A stretch of DNA of 64,000 bases from Martinezella miluonensis (lineage in GTDB: Bacteria > Pseudomonadota > Alphaproteobacteria > Rhizobiales > Rhizobiaceae), in assembly GCF_900094545.1 (NCBI RefSeq), contig NZ_FMAH01000001.1, positions 248,001-312,000 of the forward strand, given 5' to 3'. Below are positions 1-8,834 of this stretch, one piece after another. The translations under genes and the position numbers were made by a program. The notes beneath the pieces were generated by a model. That model saw only the letters and a list, made by a program, of their open reading frames with translations. It did not search any database and was not told the origin of the DNA. How positions within the stretch are numbered: the first letter of the stretch is position 1; each line of letters opens with the position of its first letter.

Positions 1-82
1 GCGCGGCATGATGGACTACCTGCTGGAACACGACGTCTTGCACTGGTGCGAGACCTTCCTGGCCGATCTCACGGCGAAGTAA
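1..82 (+). CDS. otsA: C-terminal tail of probable trehalose-6-phosphate synthase OtsA (partial)
   Basis: Only the last 26 codons are visible, ending in TAA at 80-82, so the gene enters from the left edge. The tail pattern (HDVLHW, then FLADL close to the stop) resembles the C-terminus of OtsA proteins, where a helix containing xDxxxWxxxFxxDL ends the GT20 fold. OtsA makes trehalose-6-phosphate from UDP-glucose and glucose-6-phosphate, an osmoprotectant route that would fit beside choline-derived osmoprotection genes. The match is short, so this is a tentative assignment. Its 3' end overlaps the convergent LysR gene by 14 bases. Confidence 0.5.
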   Translation, partial: RGMMDYLLEHDVLHWCETFLADLTAK

Positions 83-995
83 GCGATTGAGGCAGCACGG
101 CGGCCGCTTCCGCCAGCAGCCATTGAGCCAGCCGCTCCGCCTGCGGGCTTGGCGCTGCCGGCGGCAGAAGCCAGTAGCCGCGTTCCGGCGCTTCCAACAT
201 CGGACCCGCCGTCACCAGCGTACCTGCGGCGAGAAGCGAATCGACAAGGCCCATCCAGCCAATCGCCACACCCTGCTCACCGAGTGCCGCCTGGACGACC
301 AGCGAATAGGTATTGAAGCGCAGGTCGCCACGGTCGGCATAGCTGTCGCGTGCTATGCCGAAAGCCGCAAGATAGCTTTCCCAGTCGAACCACGGCGACG
401 GGGTTTCGGAATCGAGATGCACCAGCGTCGCGCGCGCCAGCTGAGAGGGATCGGTGAAAGGTCCATGACGCTCGGCGAAGCCTTTGGTGCAGATCGGCAC
501 GACCTTTTCCGGCAGAAGCAGCGTCGCTCCTGACCCGAATTCATTTCTCGAACCGAAGAAAACGGCGATATCGCCATTTTCTGGCGCACCGCGATCCAAC
601 CGTTGCGTGGCGACGATCTGGATATCCAATTCGGGGTGAAGAAGCCGGAATACATGCATGCGAGGGATCAGCCAGAGAGCGGAGAAGGCGTAGTCCGTTC
701 TGAGCCGGACCGACGGGCGCTCCGCCTCGGCGCGGAAGCTGCGCACCAGCGTATCGACGCCGCCGACCGCCTTCTCGACAATCTCAAGCAGGCGCTGCCC
801 CTCAGGCGAGAGCTTGACGCCGCGATGCTGGCGCCGGAACAGGGAAACGCCCATCTGCTCTTCAATGCGGCGAATCTGATAGCTGACGGCCGGCTGCGTC
901 AGGCCAAGCGCCGAGGCTGCGGCAGACAGGCTACCGGAGCGCCCGACCTCCACAAAGATCCGCAGCCAGCCAAGATCAACCAAACGTTCAGCCAT
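69..995 (-). CDS. LysR-family regulator, probable choline-sulfate utilisation activator
   Basis: A 308-residue LysR protein. The winged HTH lies at about residues 8-65 (SGSLSAAASALG, then QPAVSYQIRRIEE), followed by a periplasmic-binding-like effector domain at about 90-295. It is divergent from choX and betC with a 99-base gap. This is the usual arrangement for LysR regulators that control neighbouring catabolic genes, and a LysR of this type is a recurrent partner of choline sulfatase in rhizobia. Regulation of choX-betC in response to choline or choline-O-sulfate is inferred from position. The alternative is a general GcvA-like regulator. Confidence 0.85.
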   Translation of the reverse strand: MAERLVDLGWLRIFVEVGRSGSLSAAASALGLTQPAVSYQIRRIEEQMGVSLFRRQHRGVKLSPEGQRLLEIVEKAVGGVDTLVRSFRAEAERPSVRLRTDYAFSALWLIPRMHVFRLLHPELDIQIVATQRLDRGAPENGDIAVFFGSRNEFGSGATLLLPEKVVPICTKGFAERHGPFTDPSQLARATLVHLDSETPSPWFDWESYLAAFGIARDSYADRGDLRFNTYSLVVQAALGEQGVAIGWMGLVDSLLAAGTLVTAGPMLEAPERGYWLLPPAAPSPQAERLAQWLLAEAAAVLPQSLTSP

Positions 996-1094
996 AAAAT
1001 TTCCTTTTGGCAGCTATCGAAAAATGCCCGCTTCACAGGGCGAACTCTAGTGGTGTTCAATAAAATAATCCAATAACAAGAGGGAGCTTTCGTC

Positions 1095-2042
1095 ATGCGC
1101 ATGTCTGCAATGGGTCGGCTGGCCGCCGGCGCTCTTCTTTCCGCCCTTTCCGTTGCCGGCATCGCCCGGGCCGATGGCGGCAGCTGCAAAACGATCCACC
1201 TGTCGGATCCCGGCTGGACCGATATCACCTCGACCAACGGCGTGACCGGCGTGCTGCTGACGGCACTCGGCTACGAGCCAGACATCAAGACCCTCTCCGT
1301 GCCGATCGGCTATCAGGCGATGAAAACCGGCGAGATCGATGTCTTTCTCGGCAACTGGATGCCGGCGCAGAAGGCCTTCGTCGACGATCTCAACAAGGCG
1401 AAGGCCATCGAGGTGCTGAACCGCAACCTCCAGGGCGCGAAGTTCACTTTGGCGGTCCCGATCTATGCCGCCGACAAGGGCATCCAGGATTTCTCCGACC
1501 TGCAGAAACATGCCGACGACTTCGGCCGTAAGATCTACGGCATCGAACCCGGTGCGCCCGCCAATGCCAATATCCAGAAGATGATCGACGCCAACGACTT
1601 CGGCCTCAAGGGCTGGGAGCTTGTCGAATCCAGCGAGCAGGCCATGCTGTCGCAGGTGGAGCGCGCCTCGAAGGACAAGCAGGCCATCGTCTTCCTCGCC
1701 TGGGCGCCGCATCCGATGAACGAACGGTTCCAGATCGCCTATCTCTCCGGTGGTGATGCCTATTTCGGCGCAAACTACGGCGGCGCCGAAGTCCATACGT
1801 TGGCGCGCACCGGCTGGGCCACCCAGTGCCCGAATGCCGCCAAGCTCTTCCACAACCTGACCTTCGACATCGGCATGGAGAATTCGCTGATGGGATCGAT
1901 CCTCGGCGGTGAGAGCGCCAAGGACGCAGCGACCGCTTGGCTGAAGGCGCATCCCAATGCCTTGACGCCCTGGCTTGCCGGCGTCACCACTATCGACGGC
2001 AAACCCGGCCTCGATGCCGTCAAAGCCGCCATCGGCCTCTGA
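1095..2042 (+). CDS. choX: Choline ABC transporter periplasmic binding protein ChoX
   Basis: A 315-residue secreted binding protein of the ProX/OpuAC type. It has a signal peptide (about residues 1-26, ending AIARA) and the ligand-cage tryptophans of choline and betaine binders: W41 in DPGWTDI, W88 in GNWMPAQ and W203 in LAWAPHP. The start is preceded by GAGGGAG. In Sinorhizobium ChoX captures choline for a ChoXWV importer, but here no permease or ATPase gene follows; betC comes 20 bases downstream instead. The permease must be elsewhere, or the protein works with a shared transporter. Residue F117 seems to stand where an aromatic tyrosine is described in ChoX, a conservative change if my alignment is right. 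Confidence 0.88.
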   Translation: MRMSAMGRLAAGALLSALSVAGIARADGGSCKTIHLSDPGWTDITSTNGVTGVLLTALGYEPDIKTLSVPIGYQAMKTGEIDVFLGNWMPAQKAFVDDLNKAKAIEVLNRNLQGAKFTLAVPIYAADKGIQDFSDLQKHADDFGRKIYGIEPGAPANANIQKMIDANDFGLKGWELVESSEQAMLSQVERASKDKQAIVFLAWAPHPMNERFQIAYLSGGDAYFGANYGGAEVHTLARTGWATQCPNAAKLFHNLTFDIGMENSLMGSILGGESAKDAATAWLKAHPNALTPWLAGVTTIDGKPGLDAVKAAIGL

Positions 2043-2062
2043 TCTGCAAGAAAGACACCCGC

Positions 2063-3577
2063 ATGTCCCGCCCGAATATCCTCATTCTCATGGTCGATCA
2101 GTTCAACGGGACATTGTTTCCCGACGGCCCGGCCGATTTCCTGCATGCCCCGGTTCTGAAGGCCCTAGCGAAGCGCTCCGTGCGCTTTGCCAACAGCTAT
2201 ACGGCAAGCCCGCTCTGTGCGCCGGCGCGAGCCTCCTTCATGTCCGGGCAGCTGCCGAGCCGCACCCGCGTCTACGACAATGCCGCCGAATTCTGCTCCG
2301 ACATCCCGACCTTCGCCCATCACCTGCGCGCCGCCGGCTACCAGACGGCTTTGTCAGGCAAGATGCATTTCGTCGGCCCAGATCAGATGCACGGCTTCGA
2401 GGAGCGGCTGACGACCGACATCTATCCCGCCGATTTCGGCTGGACGCCTGATTATACCAAGCCCGGCGAGCGCATCGACTGGTGGTATCACAATCTCGGC
2501 TCTGTGACCGGGGCCGGCATCGCCGAGATCACCAACCAGATGGAATATGACGACGAGGTTGCCTACCATGCCACGCGCAAGCTCTACGACCTCTCGCGTG
2601 GGCACGACGAGCGGCCCTGGTGCCTGACGGTCAGCTTCACGCATCCGCACGATCCTTACGTCGCGCGCCGCCGCTTCTGGGATCTCTATGAGGATTGCCC
2701 GGTACTCGACCCAGAAATCGGCGAAATCCCCTTCGAGCAGCAGGACGCACATTCCCAACGGCTGATGAAGGCGTGCGATCACACCGCCTTCGACATCACA
2801 CCGGAGCAGATCCGCCGGGCGCGGCGCGGCTATTTCGCCAATATCTCCTATGTCGACGAGAAGATCGGCGAGATCCTGGAAACGCTCGAGCGCGGCCGCA
2901 TGGCCGACAACACCATCATCCTCTTCGTCTCGGACCATGGCGACATGCTCGGCGAGCGCGGCCTCTGGTTCAAGATGAACTTTTTCGAAGGCTCCGCCCG
3001 CGTGCCGCTGATGATATCAGCCCCCGGCTGGCAACCTAAGCGGATCGATCAGCCGGTGTCGACGCTCGACGTGACGCCGACGCTTGCGGCACTCGCCGGG
3101 ATCGACATCGCATCGCTGCGCCGCTGGACCGATGGCGAGGACCTCACCCCCCTGGTTCTGAACACCGGGAGCCGCAATCCTGTGCCGATGGAATATGCGG
3201 CAGAAGGCTCCGAAGCGCCGCTCGTAGCCTTGCGCGACGGCCGCTACAAGCTGACCCTTTGCGAGAAGGATCCGCCCATGCTCTTCGACATCGAAGCGGA
3301 CCCGAAGGAGCTGACCAATCTGGCTGATGACCCGGCCTATGCCGAAACGCTGAACCGCCTGACCGCGCAGGCCATGACGCGCTGGAACTTTGCAAGCTTC
3401 GACGCTGCCGTGCGCGAGAGCCAGGCGCGGCGCTGGGTCGTCTATGCGGCGCTGCGCAACGGTGCCTATTATCCCTGGGACTATCAGCCGCTGCAGAAGG
3501 CCTCGGAGCGATACATGCGCAACCACATGGATCTCAACGTGCTGGAGGAGAACCAGCGCTTTCCGCGCGGCGAATAG
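2063..3577 (+). CDS. betC: Choline-sulfatase BetC
   Basis: A 504-residue type I sulfatase that hydrolyses choline-O-sulfate to choline and sulfate, feeding glycine betaine synthesis. The N-terminus carries the metal-binding VDQ strand. C52-A-P-A-R56 is the C-x-P/A-x-R signature whose cysteine is converted to formylglycine. A second metal site is visible in VSDHGDMLGE. The C-terminal part holds the choline-sulfatase-specific tail. The start at 2063 (MSRPNILIL) is chosen because the upstream in-frame extension overlaps choX and has no sulfatase character. It lies 20 bases after choX, so the two are probably co-transcribed. Confidence 0.93.
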   Translation: MSRPNILILMVDQFNGTLFPDGPADFLHAPVLKALAKRSVRFANSYTASPLCAPARASFMSGQLPSRTRVYDNAAEFCSDIPTFAHHLRAAGYQTALSGKMHFVGPDQMHGFEERLTTDIYPADFGWTPDYTKPGERIDWWYHNLGSVTGAGIAEITNQMEYDDEVAYHATRKLYDLSRGHDERPWCLTVSFTHPHDPYVARRRFWDLYEDCPVLDPEIGEIPFEQQDAHSQRLMKACDHTAFDITPEQIRRARRGYFANISYVDEKIGEILETLERGRMADNTIILFVSDHGDMLGERGLWFKMNFFEGSARVPLMISAPGWQPKRIDQPVSTLDVTPTLAALAGIDIASLRRWTDGEDLTPLVLNTGSRNPVPMEYAAEGSEAPLVALRDGRYKLTLCEKDPPMLFDIEADPKELTNLADDPAYAETLNRLTAQAMTRWNFASFDAAVRESQARRWVVYAALRNGAYYPWDYQPLQKASERYMRNHMDLNVLEENQRFPRGE

Positions 3578-3640
3578 GATTTGGGTAGCCCAGCGCGGGT
3601 TGAGACGATATCGTCGCGCCGCCAACAGGGAGAAATATCC

Positions 3641-3850
3641 ATGAAAATCAGTGCAAGAAACCGTCTCAAGGGCAAGATCGTCGAGATCACCAAAGGTGCG
3701 ACGACGGCCCATGTCCGTATCGATATCGGCAACGGCTCCATCGTTACCTCCTCGATCACCAACGAGGCGGTCGACGAACTGGGCCTGACGGTGGGATCTG
3801 CCGCCTATGCCGTCGTCAAGGCATCCGACGTCATGGTCGCCGTCGACTGA
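3641..3850 (+). CDS. Mop/TOBE-domain molybdate-binding protein
   Basis: A 69-residue protein made of a single Mop (TOBE) domain: MKISARNRLKG at the start, VEITKGATTAHV, then SSITNEAVDELGL and VKASDVMV near the end, which is the typical order of molbindin repeats. Such molbindins oligomerise to bind molybdate or tungstate and act in storage or homeostasis. An AGGGAG ribosome site precedes the ATG. It follows betC by 63 bases and is convergent with trmO. No molybdate transporter operon is seen here, although the nearby class III binding protein could conceivably carry an oxyanion. Confidence 0.85.
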   Translation: MKISARNRLKGKIVEITKGATTAHVRIDIGNGSIVTSSITNEAVDELGLTVGSAAYAVVKASDVMVAVD

Positions 3851-3861
3851 CAACCAAAGCG

Positions 3862-3908
3862 GGCATGATCTTATCCGAAAACCGCTTCGCACTTTTCGGG
3901 ATCATGCC
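3862..3908. repeat. Rhizobial GCATGATC...GATCATGC palindromic repeat, copy 1
   Basis: Nested inverted repeat: GGCATGATC (3862-3870) pairs with GATCATGCC (3900-3908), and CCGAAAA (3875-3881) pairs with TTTTCGG (3893-3899). It sits between the convergent Mop and trmO genes and reaches the trmO stop. The same element in opposite orientation follows dnaN at 22656. It probably also acts as a bidirectional terminator. Confidence 0.8.
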
Positions 3909-4432
3909 TAGGCCTTCTGGCAATAATGCGCTGTCTCGCCGTCGCCGGTCTGGAAATCTCCGGGCTGCGGCGGCGCGATCGGTTTGAACAGCGTGCGATC
4001 CGGCTTCAGATCGAGCAGCGGCGTGCCATCCAGACAATCGAGGCCGCGAACCAGTAGCACGGCACCTTCGACGGCTTCGAGCTTGACGATGGATGTGCCG
4101 ATGGGGTTGGGCCGAACCGGGGACCGCAGCGAGAAAGTGCCATGCACCTTGCCGCTGCTGGCCGGGCTCTGCAGCACGAGATCCCGCCTGGAGCGATCCA
4201 GCCAATAAAGAACTTCCAGCCGCTCGAAAGCTTCCACGCCCTGCAGCGCCGCCACCCAGGGCTCGAAGATCTCGATCCGGCAGATCGGTCCGTCAGGCCG
4301 GCCCTGGCGCGGCGTTTCCATGCGCGATGTCCAGGGTGTGGAGATGCGGCCGATGAAGGTAAGACCGGCATCCGACGCTGCCGGCGGTTCGACGGCCACC
4401 TCGTTTTCGCGAATCTCGTTTTCACGAACCAT
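3908..4432 (-). CDS. trmO: tRNA (N6-threonylcarbamoyladenosine(37)-N6)-methyltransferase TrmO
   Basis: A 174-residue TsaA/TrmO (UPF0066) protein. Family patterns are [10 protein letters not shown] near the N-terminus, the [13 protein letters not shown] block, [20 protein letters not shown] at about residues 106-125, and a closing [15 protein letters not shown]. The enzyme uses SAM to methylate t6A37 of certain tRNAs. It begins 22 bases after the stop of the substrate-binding protein gene on the same strand, so the two probably form an operon. A stretch before residue 20 repeats RENE, perhaps a linker or a too-early start. Confidence 0.88.
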   Translation of the reverse strand: MVRENEIRENEVAVEPPAASDAGLTFIGRISTPWTSRMETPRQGRPDGPICRIEIFEPWVAALQGVEAFERLEVLYWLDRSRRDLVLQSPASSGKVHGTFSLRSPVRPNPIGTSIVKLEAVEGAVLLVRGLDCLDGTPLLDLKPDRTLFKPIAPPQPGDFQTGDGETAHYCQKA

Positions 4433-4454
4433 GAACTGCCTCCTCCGATGCCTG

Positions 4455-5480
4455 TTACTTCACGCCCTTCAGCAGCGTCGCCACCTGATCGTCCGTCAGA
4501 TCGACCTGATAGAACAGCTTGTAGAACTCCTTCACGTCGCCGGCAAAATCGCTGCGGAAGAGCTTTGGATAAAGCAACTTTTCCAGCCAGCGCACGCCGA
4601 TGAGCCGGTTGACGCCGGGCGGTGAGTCGAACCAGCCGAAAGGCAGCGATGGCGGCAGGAAGACCTTGCCGTCCTTGACGGCCTTGATGCCTGCCCATTG
4701 AGGATCGCTCTTCGCCAATGCCGCGAAATTCGCGTCGTCGGCGATGATGATATCCGGATTCCAGCCGGCGACCTGCTGCGGCGTCACCTTGGTCAGGCCG
4801 CCTTTGCCGGCGGCAGCGGCAACGTTCATCGTGCCGACGGCATCGAGGATTTCGAGATTGATCGAGCCGGAGAGCCCCGTTTCCAGACCGTCGGCCCCGC
4901 GGCCGTAATAGACGCGCGGACGCGGATCGTTCGGCAGCGTCGCCAGCTTGTCGTTCAGATCCTTGATCTCGGAATCGGCATAATCGGCAAGCTTGTTGGC
5001 ACGATCCCCGACGCCGATCAGCGCGCCGACGTCGCGAAGCGTATCGGCGGTGCGGGCAAAGCTGCCGTCGATGAGGACATAGGGAATACCCGTCTCGGAC
5101 TGCACCTTGTCGGCCAACGCCTTGTAGGTGGGATCGACCGTGCCGGCATCCAGAATGATATCCGGCTTGGCATCCGTCACGGTCTGCGCGCTGATCGTGC
5201 CGCCCTTGCCGGTCAGTCGCCCAATGATGGGCAGAGCGCGCGCCGACGGCATCAGATAGGCTTTGGCGGCATCATCTGGCGCATGAACCCAGCCGGCCAG
5301 CTTTTCCGGCGCCAGCACGTAGACAAGCACTGCTGCCGGCGGCCCGGCGACGACGATGCGGCTGATTTTGTCCGGCACCGACACCGTGCGTCCGGCCGCA
5401 TCGGTGATGATTCGCGCTTCGGCCGCGACCGGCAACAAGCCGACAAAAGCCAGAGCAAGAACCGCAAGAATTTTCATCAT
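4455..5480 (-). CDS. Class III (FecB/BtuF-like) ABC transporter substrate-binding protein
   Basis: A 341-residue periplasmic binding protein. The signal peptide ends near AAEARI (about residue 23). [19 protein letters not shown] follows, then PDIILD and PDIIIADD, the usual landmarks of the two-lobe helical-backbone family that binds metal chelates, vitamin B12 or (MolA-like) oxyanions. The C-terminus has [14 protein letters not shown], as in iron-type binders. No permease or ATPase gene is adjacent: trmO lies downstream and a 308-base gap upstream. The ligand cannot be read from sequence; ferric chelate, heme or molybdate are candidates. Confidence 0.85.
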   Translation of the reverse strand: MMKILAVLALAFVGLLPVAAEARIITDAAGRTVSVPDKISRIVVAGPPAAVLVYVLAPEKLAGWVHAPDDAAKAYLMPSARALPIIGRLTGKGGTISAQTVTDAKPDIILDAGTVDPTYKALADKVQSETGIPYVLIDGSFARTADTLRDVGALIGVGDRANKLADYADSEIKDLNDKLATLPNDPRPRVYYGRGADGLETGLSGSINLEILDAVGTMNVAAAAGKGGLTKVTPQQVAGWNPDIIIADDANFAALAKSDPQWAGIKAVKDGKVFLPPSLPFGWFDSPPGVNRLIGVRWLEKLLYPKLFRSDFAGDVKEFYKLFYQVDLTDDQVATLLKGVK

Positions 5481-5788
5481 GAAAGCTGCCCGTTCCGATC
5501 GATAGGATCCTCCGGGCCGGCACTATGGCATAGCGCTATATGGGATGGAACATCGCCAAGGCACTATTCCAAAATGAAACATATCCGAAGCGATCAAGTC
5601 GGCTTGAAGCGTGATCGGCGGGCTTTCATTACATCGCATGTAATTGAGAGAAGCATTCGTCTCGAGGTATTTAGCGACCATCTTCTTGCAGGAAGAGCAT
5701 TTAGAGCCCTTCAACATATCGAGCCTCAGCCCGCGACCAAGTCGGTGGCCACGACCCGTCGCGTTAGCGGCAGGCTCAGGAGAAACCC
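5481..5788. other. Divergent intergenic region with a perfect short palindrome
   Basis: 308 bases between the substrate-binding protein gene and the NTF2-like gene. It contains ATTACAT-CGC-ATGTAAT at 5628-5644, a perfect 7-bp inverted repeat that may be an operator. No gene with convincing coding character was found; two short overlapping ORFs look like noise. Confidence 0.5.
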
Positions 5789-6181
5789 ATGACGACGATG
5801 ATGTTCACGAAAACAGAAGCCCCCCAATGGCTACTGGCCTTCTGGCGGGAAATTGACGACAAGACCTTCGGCGACGGCTTCGATTGCTTCGCGGAAGACG
5901 CAACATGCAATCTCGGCATTGCCGACTGGAAAGGGCGCGAAACTATTCGTGAAAACTTGCGCGCCTTCATCGACACCGGCTTCACTGCGTTGCATGACGT
6001 CACCGAATATTGGGACGGCGGATCGCTGAAAGTATTCCGCGGGACTGTTACCATGACGCCCGACGACCGAACGCAGACCATGGTCATACCGGTCATGACA
6101 CATTTCTTCTACATGGATGGGGCCGATCCCACCAAGGTGCGTCACTGGTACGGATCAGTCGGGCCCATTGCGTTCGGATAG
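5789..6181 (+). CDS. NTF2-like / SnoaL-fold protein
   Basis: A 130-residue protein of the NTF2-like superfamily (cone-shaped alpha+beta barrel). Visible features are FWREIDDKTFGDGFDCFAED near the start, ATCNLGIADWKGRETIRENL, and a beta-rich second half (VTEYWDGGSLKVFRG) ending in HWYGSVGPI. This pattern is common in small ligand-binding or isomerase-like proteins. No substrate can be named. It lies 71 bases upstream of the XRE regulator on the same strand, so the two could be linked in expression. Confidence 0.75.
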   Translation: MTTMMFTKTEAPQWLLAFWREIDDKTFGDGFDCFAEDATCNLGIADWKGRETIRENLRAFIDTGFTALHDVTEYWDGGSLKVFRGTVTMTPDDRTQTMVIPVMTHFFYMDGADPTKVRHWYGSVGPIAFG

Positions 6182-6252
6182 GAATCGACGTCGGCGGGGC
6201 TGCTGAATAAGGCCCCGCCACGATGACACAGGCGAAGCGAGGCCTTTGCAAG

Positions 6253-7074
6253 ATGAGTTCTTCCCACGCCGATTTGAGACGACCAAACGAACTCGGCCCG
6301 CAGCTACGCGCATGGCGCGACACGCGCGGCAAGAGTCAGCTCGAGCTTTCGCTCGACACCGGCATTTCGCAGCGTCAGATCAGTTTTATCGAAAGTGGCA
6401 GGAGTACGCCTGGCCGCCAGAATGTCTTGCGTCTCGCCGACGCGTTGGACGTGCCGTTCCGCGAGCGCAATACCTTGCTGCTCGCGGCCGGTTACGCACC
6501 AATCTATTCGGAGGGAAGTTTCGATGATCGCGAGATGCGGGGCGTTACGAATGCACTCACGCGTATGCTTCGTCAGCACGAGCCTTTTCCGGCAGTGGTG
6601 ATGGACCGCTATTGGAATGTCGTGATGACCAATGATGCGACCCTTCGCTTCTTCGGCCACTTCATCGATATGGAAGCCCGCCCGGCACCGCGCAATCTCC
6701 TGCATCTCATGTTCGATCCCGCAGGCATGCGGCCCTTTATTCCGGATTGGGATCAGACGGCGAAGAGTCTTTTGGGGCGAGTTTTCCGCGAATCTGTCGG
6801 TCGCGTCATCGATGCGCGGACGAAGGAACTCGTCGACAATCTGCTCGCCTACCCCGATGTAAACGCCGAATGGCAAACATCTCCAACGATCGAGAATGCG
6901 CCGGTCATTCCCCTATCCTTCGTAAAGGACGGACATGTTCTGAAATTTTTCTCGCTGGTCACGACGGTCGGTATCGCGCAAATGATCACGACGCAGGAAT
7001 TGCGGATTGAGTGCATGTTTCCGCTGGATGAAGCCACGGAGGCTCAGTACGCGGAGCTCATGAGCAGGCCCTAG
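6253..7074 (+). CDS. XRE-family regulator with MmyB-like ligand-binding domain
   Basis: A 273-residue protein. The N-terminal XRE HTH lies at about residues 13-70 (QLRAWRDTRGKSQLELSLD, QRQISFIESGR, LRLADALDVP), followed by a roughly 170-residue MmyB-like C-terminal domain (PAVVMDRYWNVVMTN, FRES, LVTTVGIAQMITTQELRIECMFP). These regulators usually control a nearby oxidoreductase or transporter in response to a small ligand, fatty acids being suggested for MmyB-like domains. I prefer the ATG at 6253 over an in-frame ATG at 6223, because the added residues have no HTH character; neither has a strong ribosome site. Confidence 0.85.
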   Translation: MSSSHADLRRPNELGPQLRAWRDTRGKSQLELSLDTGISQRQISFIESGRSTPGRQNVLRLADALDVPFRERNTLLLAAGYAPIYSEGSFDDREMRGVTNALTRMLRQHEPFPAVVMDRYWNVVMTNDATLRFFGHFIDMEARPAPRNLLHLMFDPAGMRPFIPDWDQTAKSLLGRVFRESVGRVIDARTKELVDNLLAYPDVNAEWQTSPTIENAPVIPLSFVKDGHVLKFFSLVTTVGIAQMITTQELRIECMFPLDEATEAQYAELMSRP

Positions 7075-7159
7075 CAAGGCCGGAGTAAGCTTGAAGTCCG
7101 GGAACGCAATGGGTCACAAATTCGCTGCTTGTGACTCATTACATCAAAATCCGAAGTGA

Positions 7160-8743
7160 TCACGCCGCCTTGACGGCGTGATATTCCTTGATGGCGACCA
7201 TCTTGATAGCCGGGTAACGTTCGGCCTCGTAGCGCAGCGAGAAGCCATCCTGGGCGAGGAAAACCGGGTCACCATCGAGATCGCGGGCGATATCGCCACG
7301 ACGCGAAGTGACGAACTTTTCGAGGTCGGCGGCCTGATCGGCAGAAACCCAGCGGCAGACGGAGAAGCGCGACATTTCGAAGGAAACCGGCAGGCCGTAT
7401 TCCGCCATCAGCCGCTCCTTCAAGACGTCGAGCTGCAGCGCACCGACGACGCCGACGATGGCGGGCGAGCCGTCCTCGGGCGAGAAGAGCTGCACGACGC
7501 CTTCTTCAGCCATCTGCTGCAGCGCTTCCTTGAGCTTCTTTGCCTTCATGGCATCCTCGAGGCGCACGCGGCGGAGGATTTCCGGCGAGAAGTTCGGCAC
7601 GCCCTGGAAGACGAGGGATTCGCCTTCGGTCAGCGTATCACCGATGCGCAGCGTTCCATGGTTCGGAATGCCGACGACATCGCCGGCAAAGGCCGTGTCG
7701 GCAAGCTGGCGCTGCGAAGCGAAGAAGAATTGCGGCGCGGTCAAGCCGAGCTGCTTGCCGGTGCGCGACAGGCGCGCCTTCATGCCGCGCTCGAGCTTGC
7801 CCGAGCAGATGCGCGCAAAGGCGATGCGGTCGCGATGGTTCGGGTCCATGTTGGCCTGGATCTTGAAGACGAAGGCCGTCATCTTGTCGTCGGTGGCGTG
7901 AACCGTCCTGATATCGGCGACCTGATCGCGCGGCGGCGGCGCGAAGTCGCCGAGCGCATTGATCAGATCGCGAACACCGAAATTGCGCAGTGCCGAACCG
8001 AAGAAAACCGGCGTCATGTGGCCTTCGAGGAAGGATTCGCGGTCGAAGGGCCGGCAGGCTTCGATGGCAAGCTCCGTCTCGTCGATGAAGGCCTGGCGCT
8101 CGTTTTCCGGCAGCCTGTCGGCGACCGCCTGCGGGCCGTTCACGCGCGTCGCCTCGACCTCGGTGTCGGAACCGCGCACGGTATTGGTGGCCAGATGATA
8201 GGAGCCGCAGAAGGTCTTGGAGCGGCCGATCGGCCAGGTGACCGGGGCCGTATCGAGCGCGAGCTTCTCTTCGACCTCGTCGAGAATCTCGAACGGATCG
8301 CGGCTTTCGCGGTCCATCTTGTTGATGAAGGTGATGATCGGGATGTCGCGCATGCGGCAAACTTCGAACAGCTTCAGCGTCCGCGGCTCGATACCCTTGG
8401 CGGCGTCGATGACCATGACCGCGGCGTCGACGGCCGTCAGCGTGCGATAGGTGTCGTCGGCGAAGTCTTCGTGGCCGGGCGTATCGAGAATGTTGAAGAC
8501 GTTGCCTTCATATTCGAAGGTCATGACCGAGGTGACGACCGAGATGCCGCGCTCGCGCTCGATCTTCATCCAGTCGGAGCGCGTCTGCATGCGATCCTTC
8601 TTCGCCTTGACTTCGCCGGCAAGCTGAATGGCGCCGCCGAAAAGCAGCAGCTTTTCGGTGAGCGTTGTCTTGCCCGCGTCCGGGTGAGCGATAATAGCAA
8701 ATGTGCGGCGGCGGGAGACCGCCTCGGCGAGACTTTCGGCCAT
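7160..8743 (-). CDS. prfC: Peptide chain release factor 3 (RF3 GTPase)
   Basis: A 527-residue translational GTPase that recycles RF1 and RF2 after peptide release. G1 is at residues 20-27 (HPDAGKTT), G3 at 87-91 (DTPGH) and G4 at 141-144 (NKMD). Domain II and the RF3-specific C-terminal domain (FSVCRWVSADQ, then FLAQDGFSLRYE) complete the length normal for the family. It is monocistronic and divergent from dut with a 91-base gap. Confidence 0.97.
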   Translation of the reverse strand: MAESLAEAVSRRRTFAIIAHPDAGKTTLTEKLLLFGGAIQLAGEVKAKKDRMQTRSDWMKIERERGISVVTSVMTFEYEGNVFNILDTPGHEDFADDTYRTLTAVDAAVMVIDAAKGIEPRTLKLFEVCRMRDIPIITFINKMDRESRDPFEILDEVEEKLALDTAPVTWPIGRSKTFCGSYHLATNTVRGSDTEVEATRVNGPQAVADRLPENERQAFIDETELAIEACRPFDRESFLEGHMTPVFFGSALRNFGVRDLINALGDFAPPPRDQVADIRTVHATDDKMTAFVFKIQANMDPNHRDRIAFARICSGKLERGMKARLSRTGKQLGLTAPQFFFASQRQLADTAFAGDVVGIPNHGTLRIGDTLTEGESLVFQGVPNFSPEILRRVRLEDAMKAKKLKEALQQMAEEGVVQLFSPEDGSPAIVGVVGALQLDVLKERLMAEYGLPVSFEMSRFSVCRWVSADQAADLEKFVTSRRGDIARDLDGDPVFLAQDGFSLRYEAERYPAIKMVAIKEYHAVKAA

Positions 8744-8834
8744 GCTTGTGAATCCTGTGAATTGCGGCCGTATCTAGCGACTTAAAGCCCGAAATGCAAT
8801 TGACCTGCGGCGTTCGAGCGCAAACTAATACGGC

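Noticed and set aside
7178..8785. A 535-codon ORF on the plus strand antisense to prfC
   Set aside because: It mirrors the codon-position bias of prfC, contains no recognisable domain and is Arg/Asp-rich low-complexity, as expected for antisense frames in GC-rich DNA.
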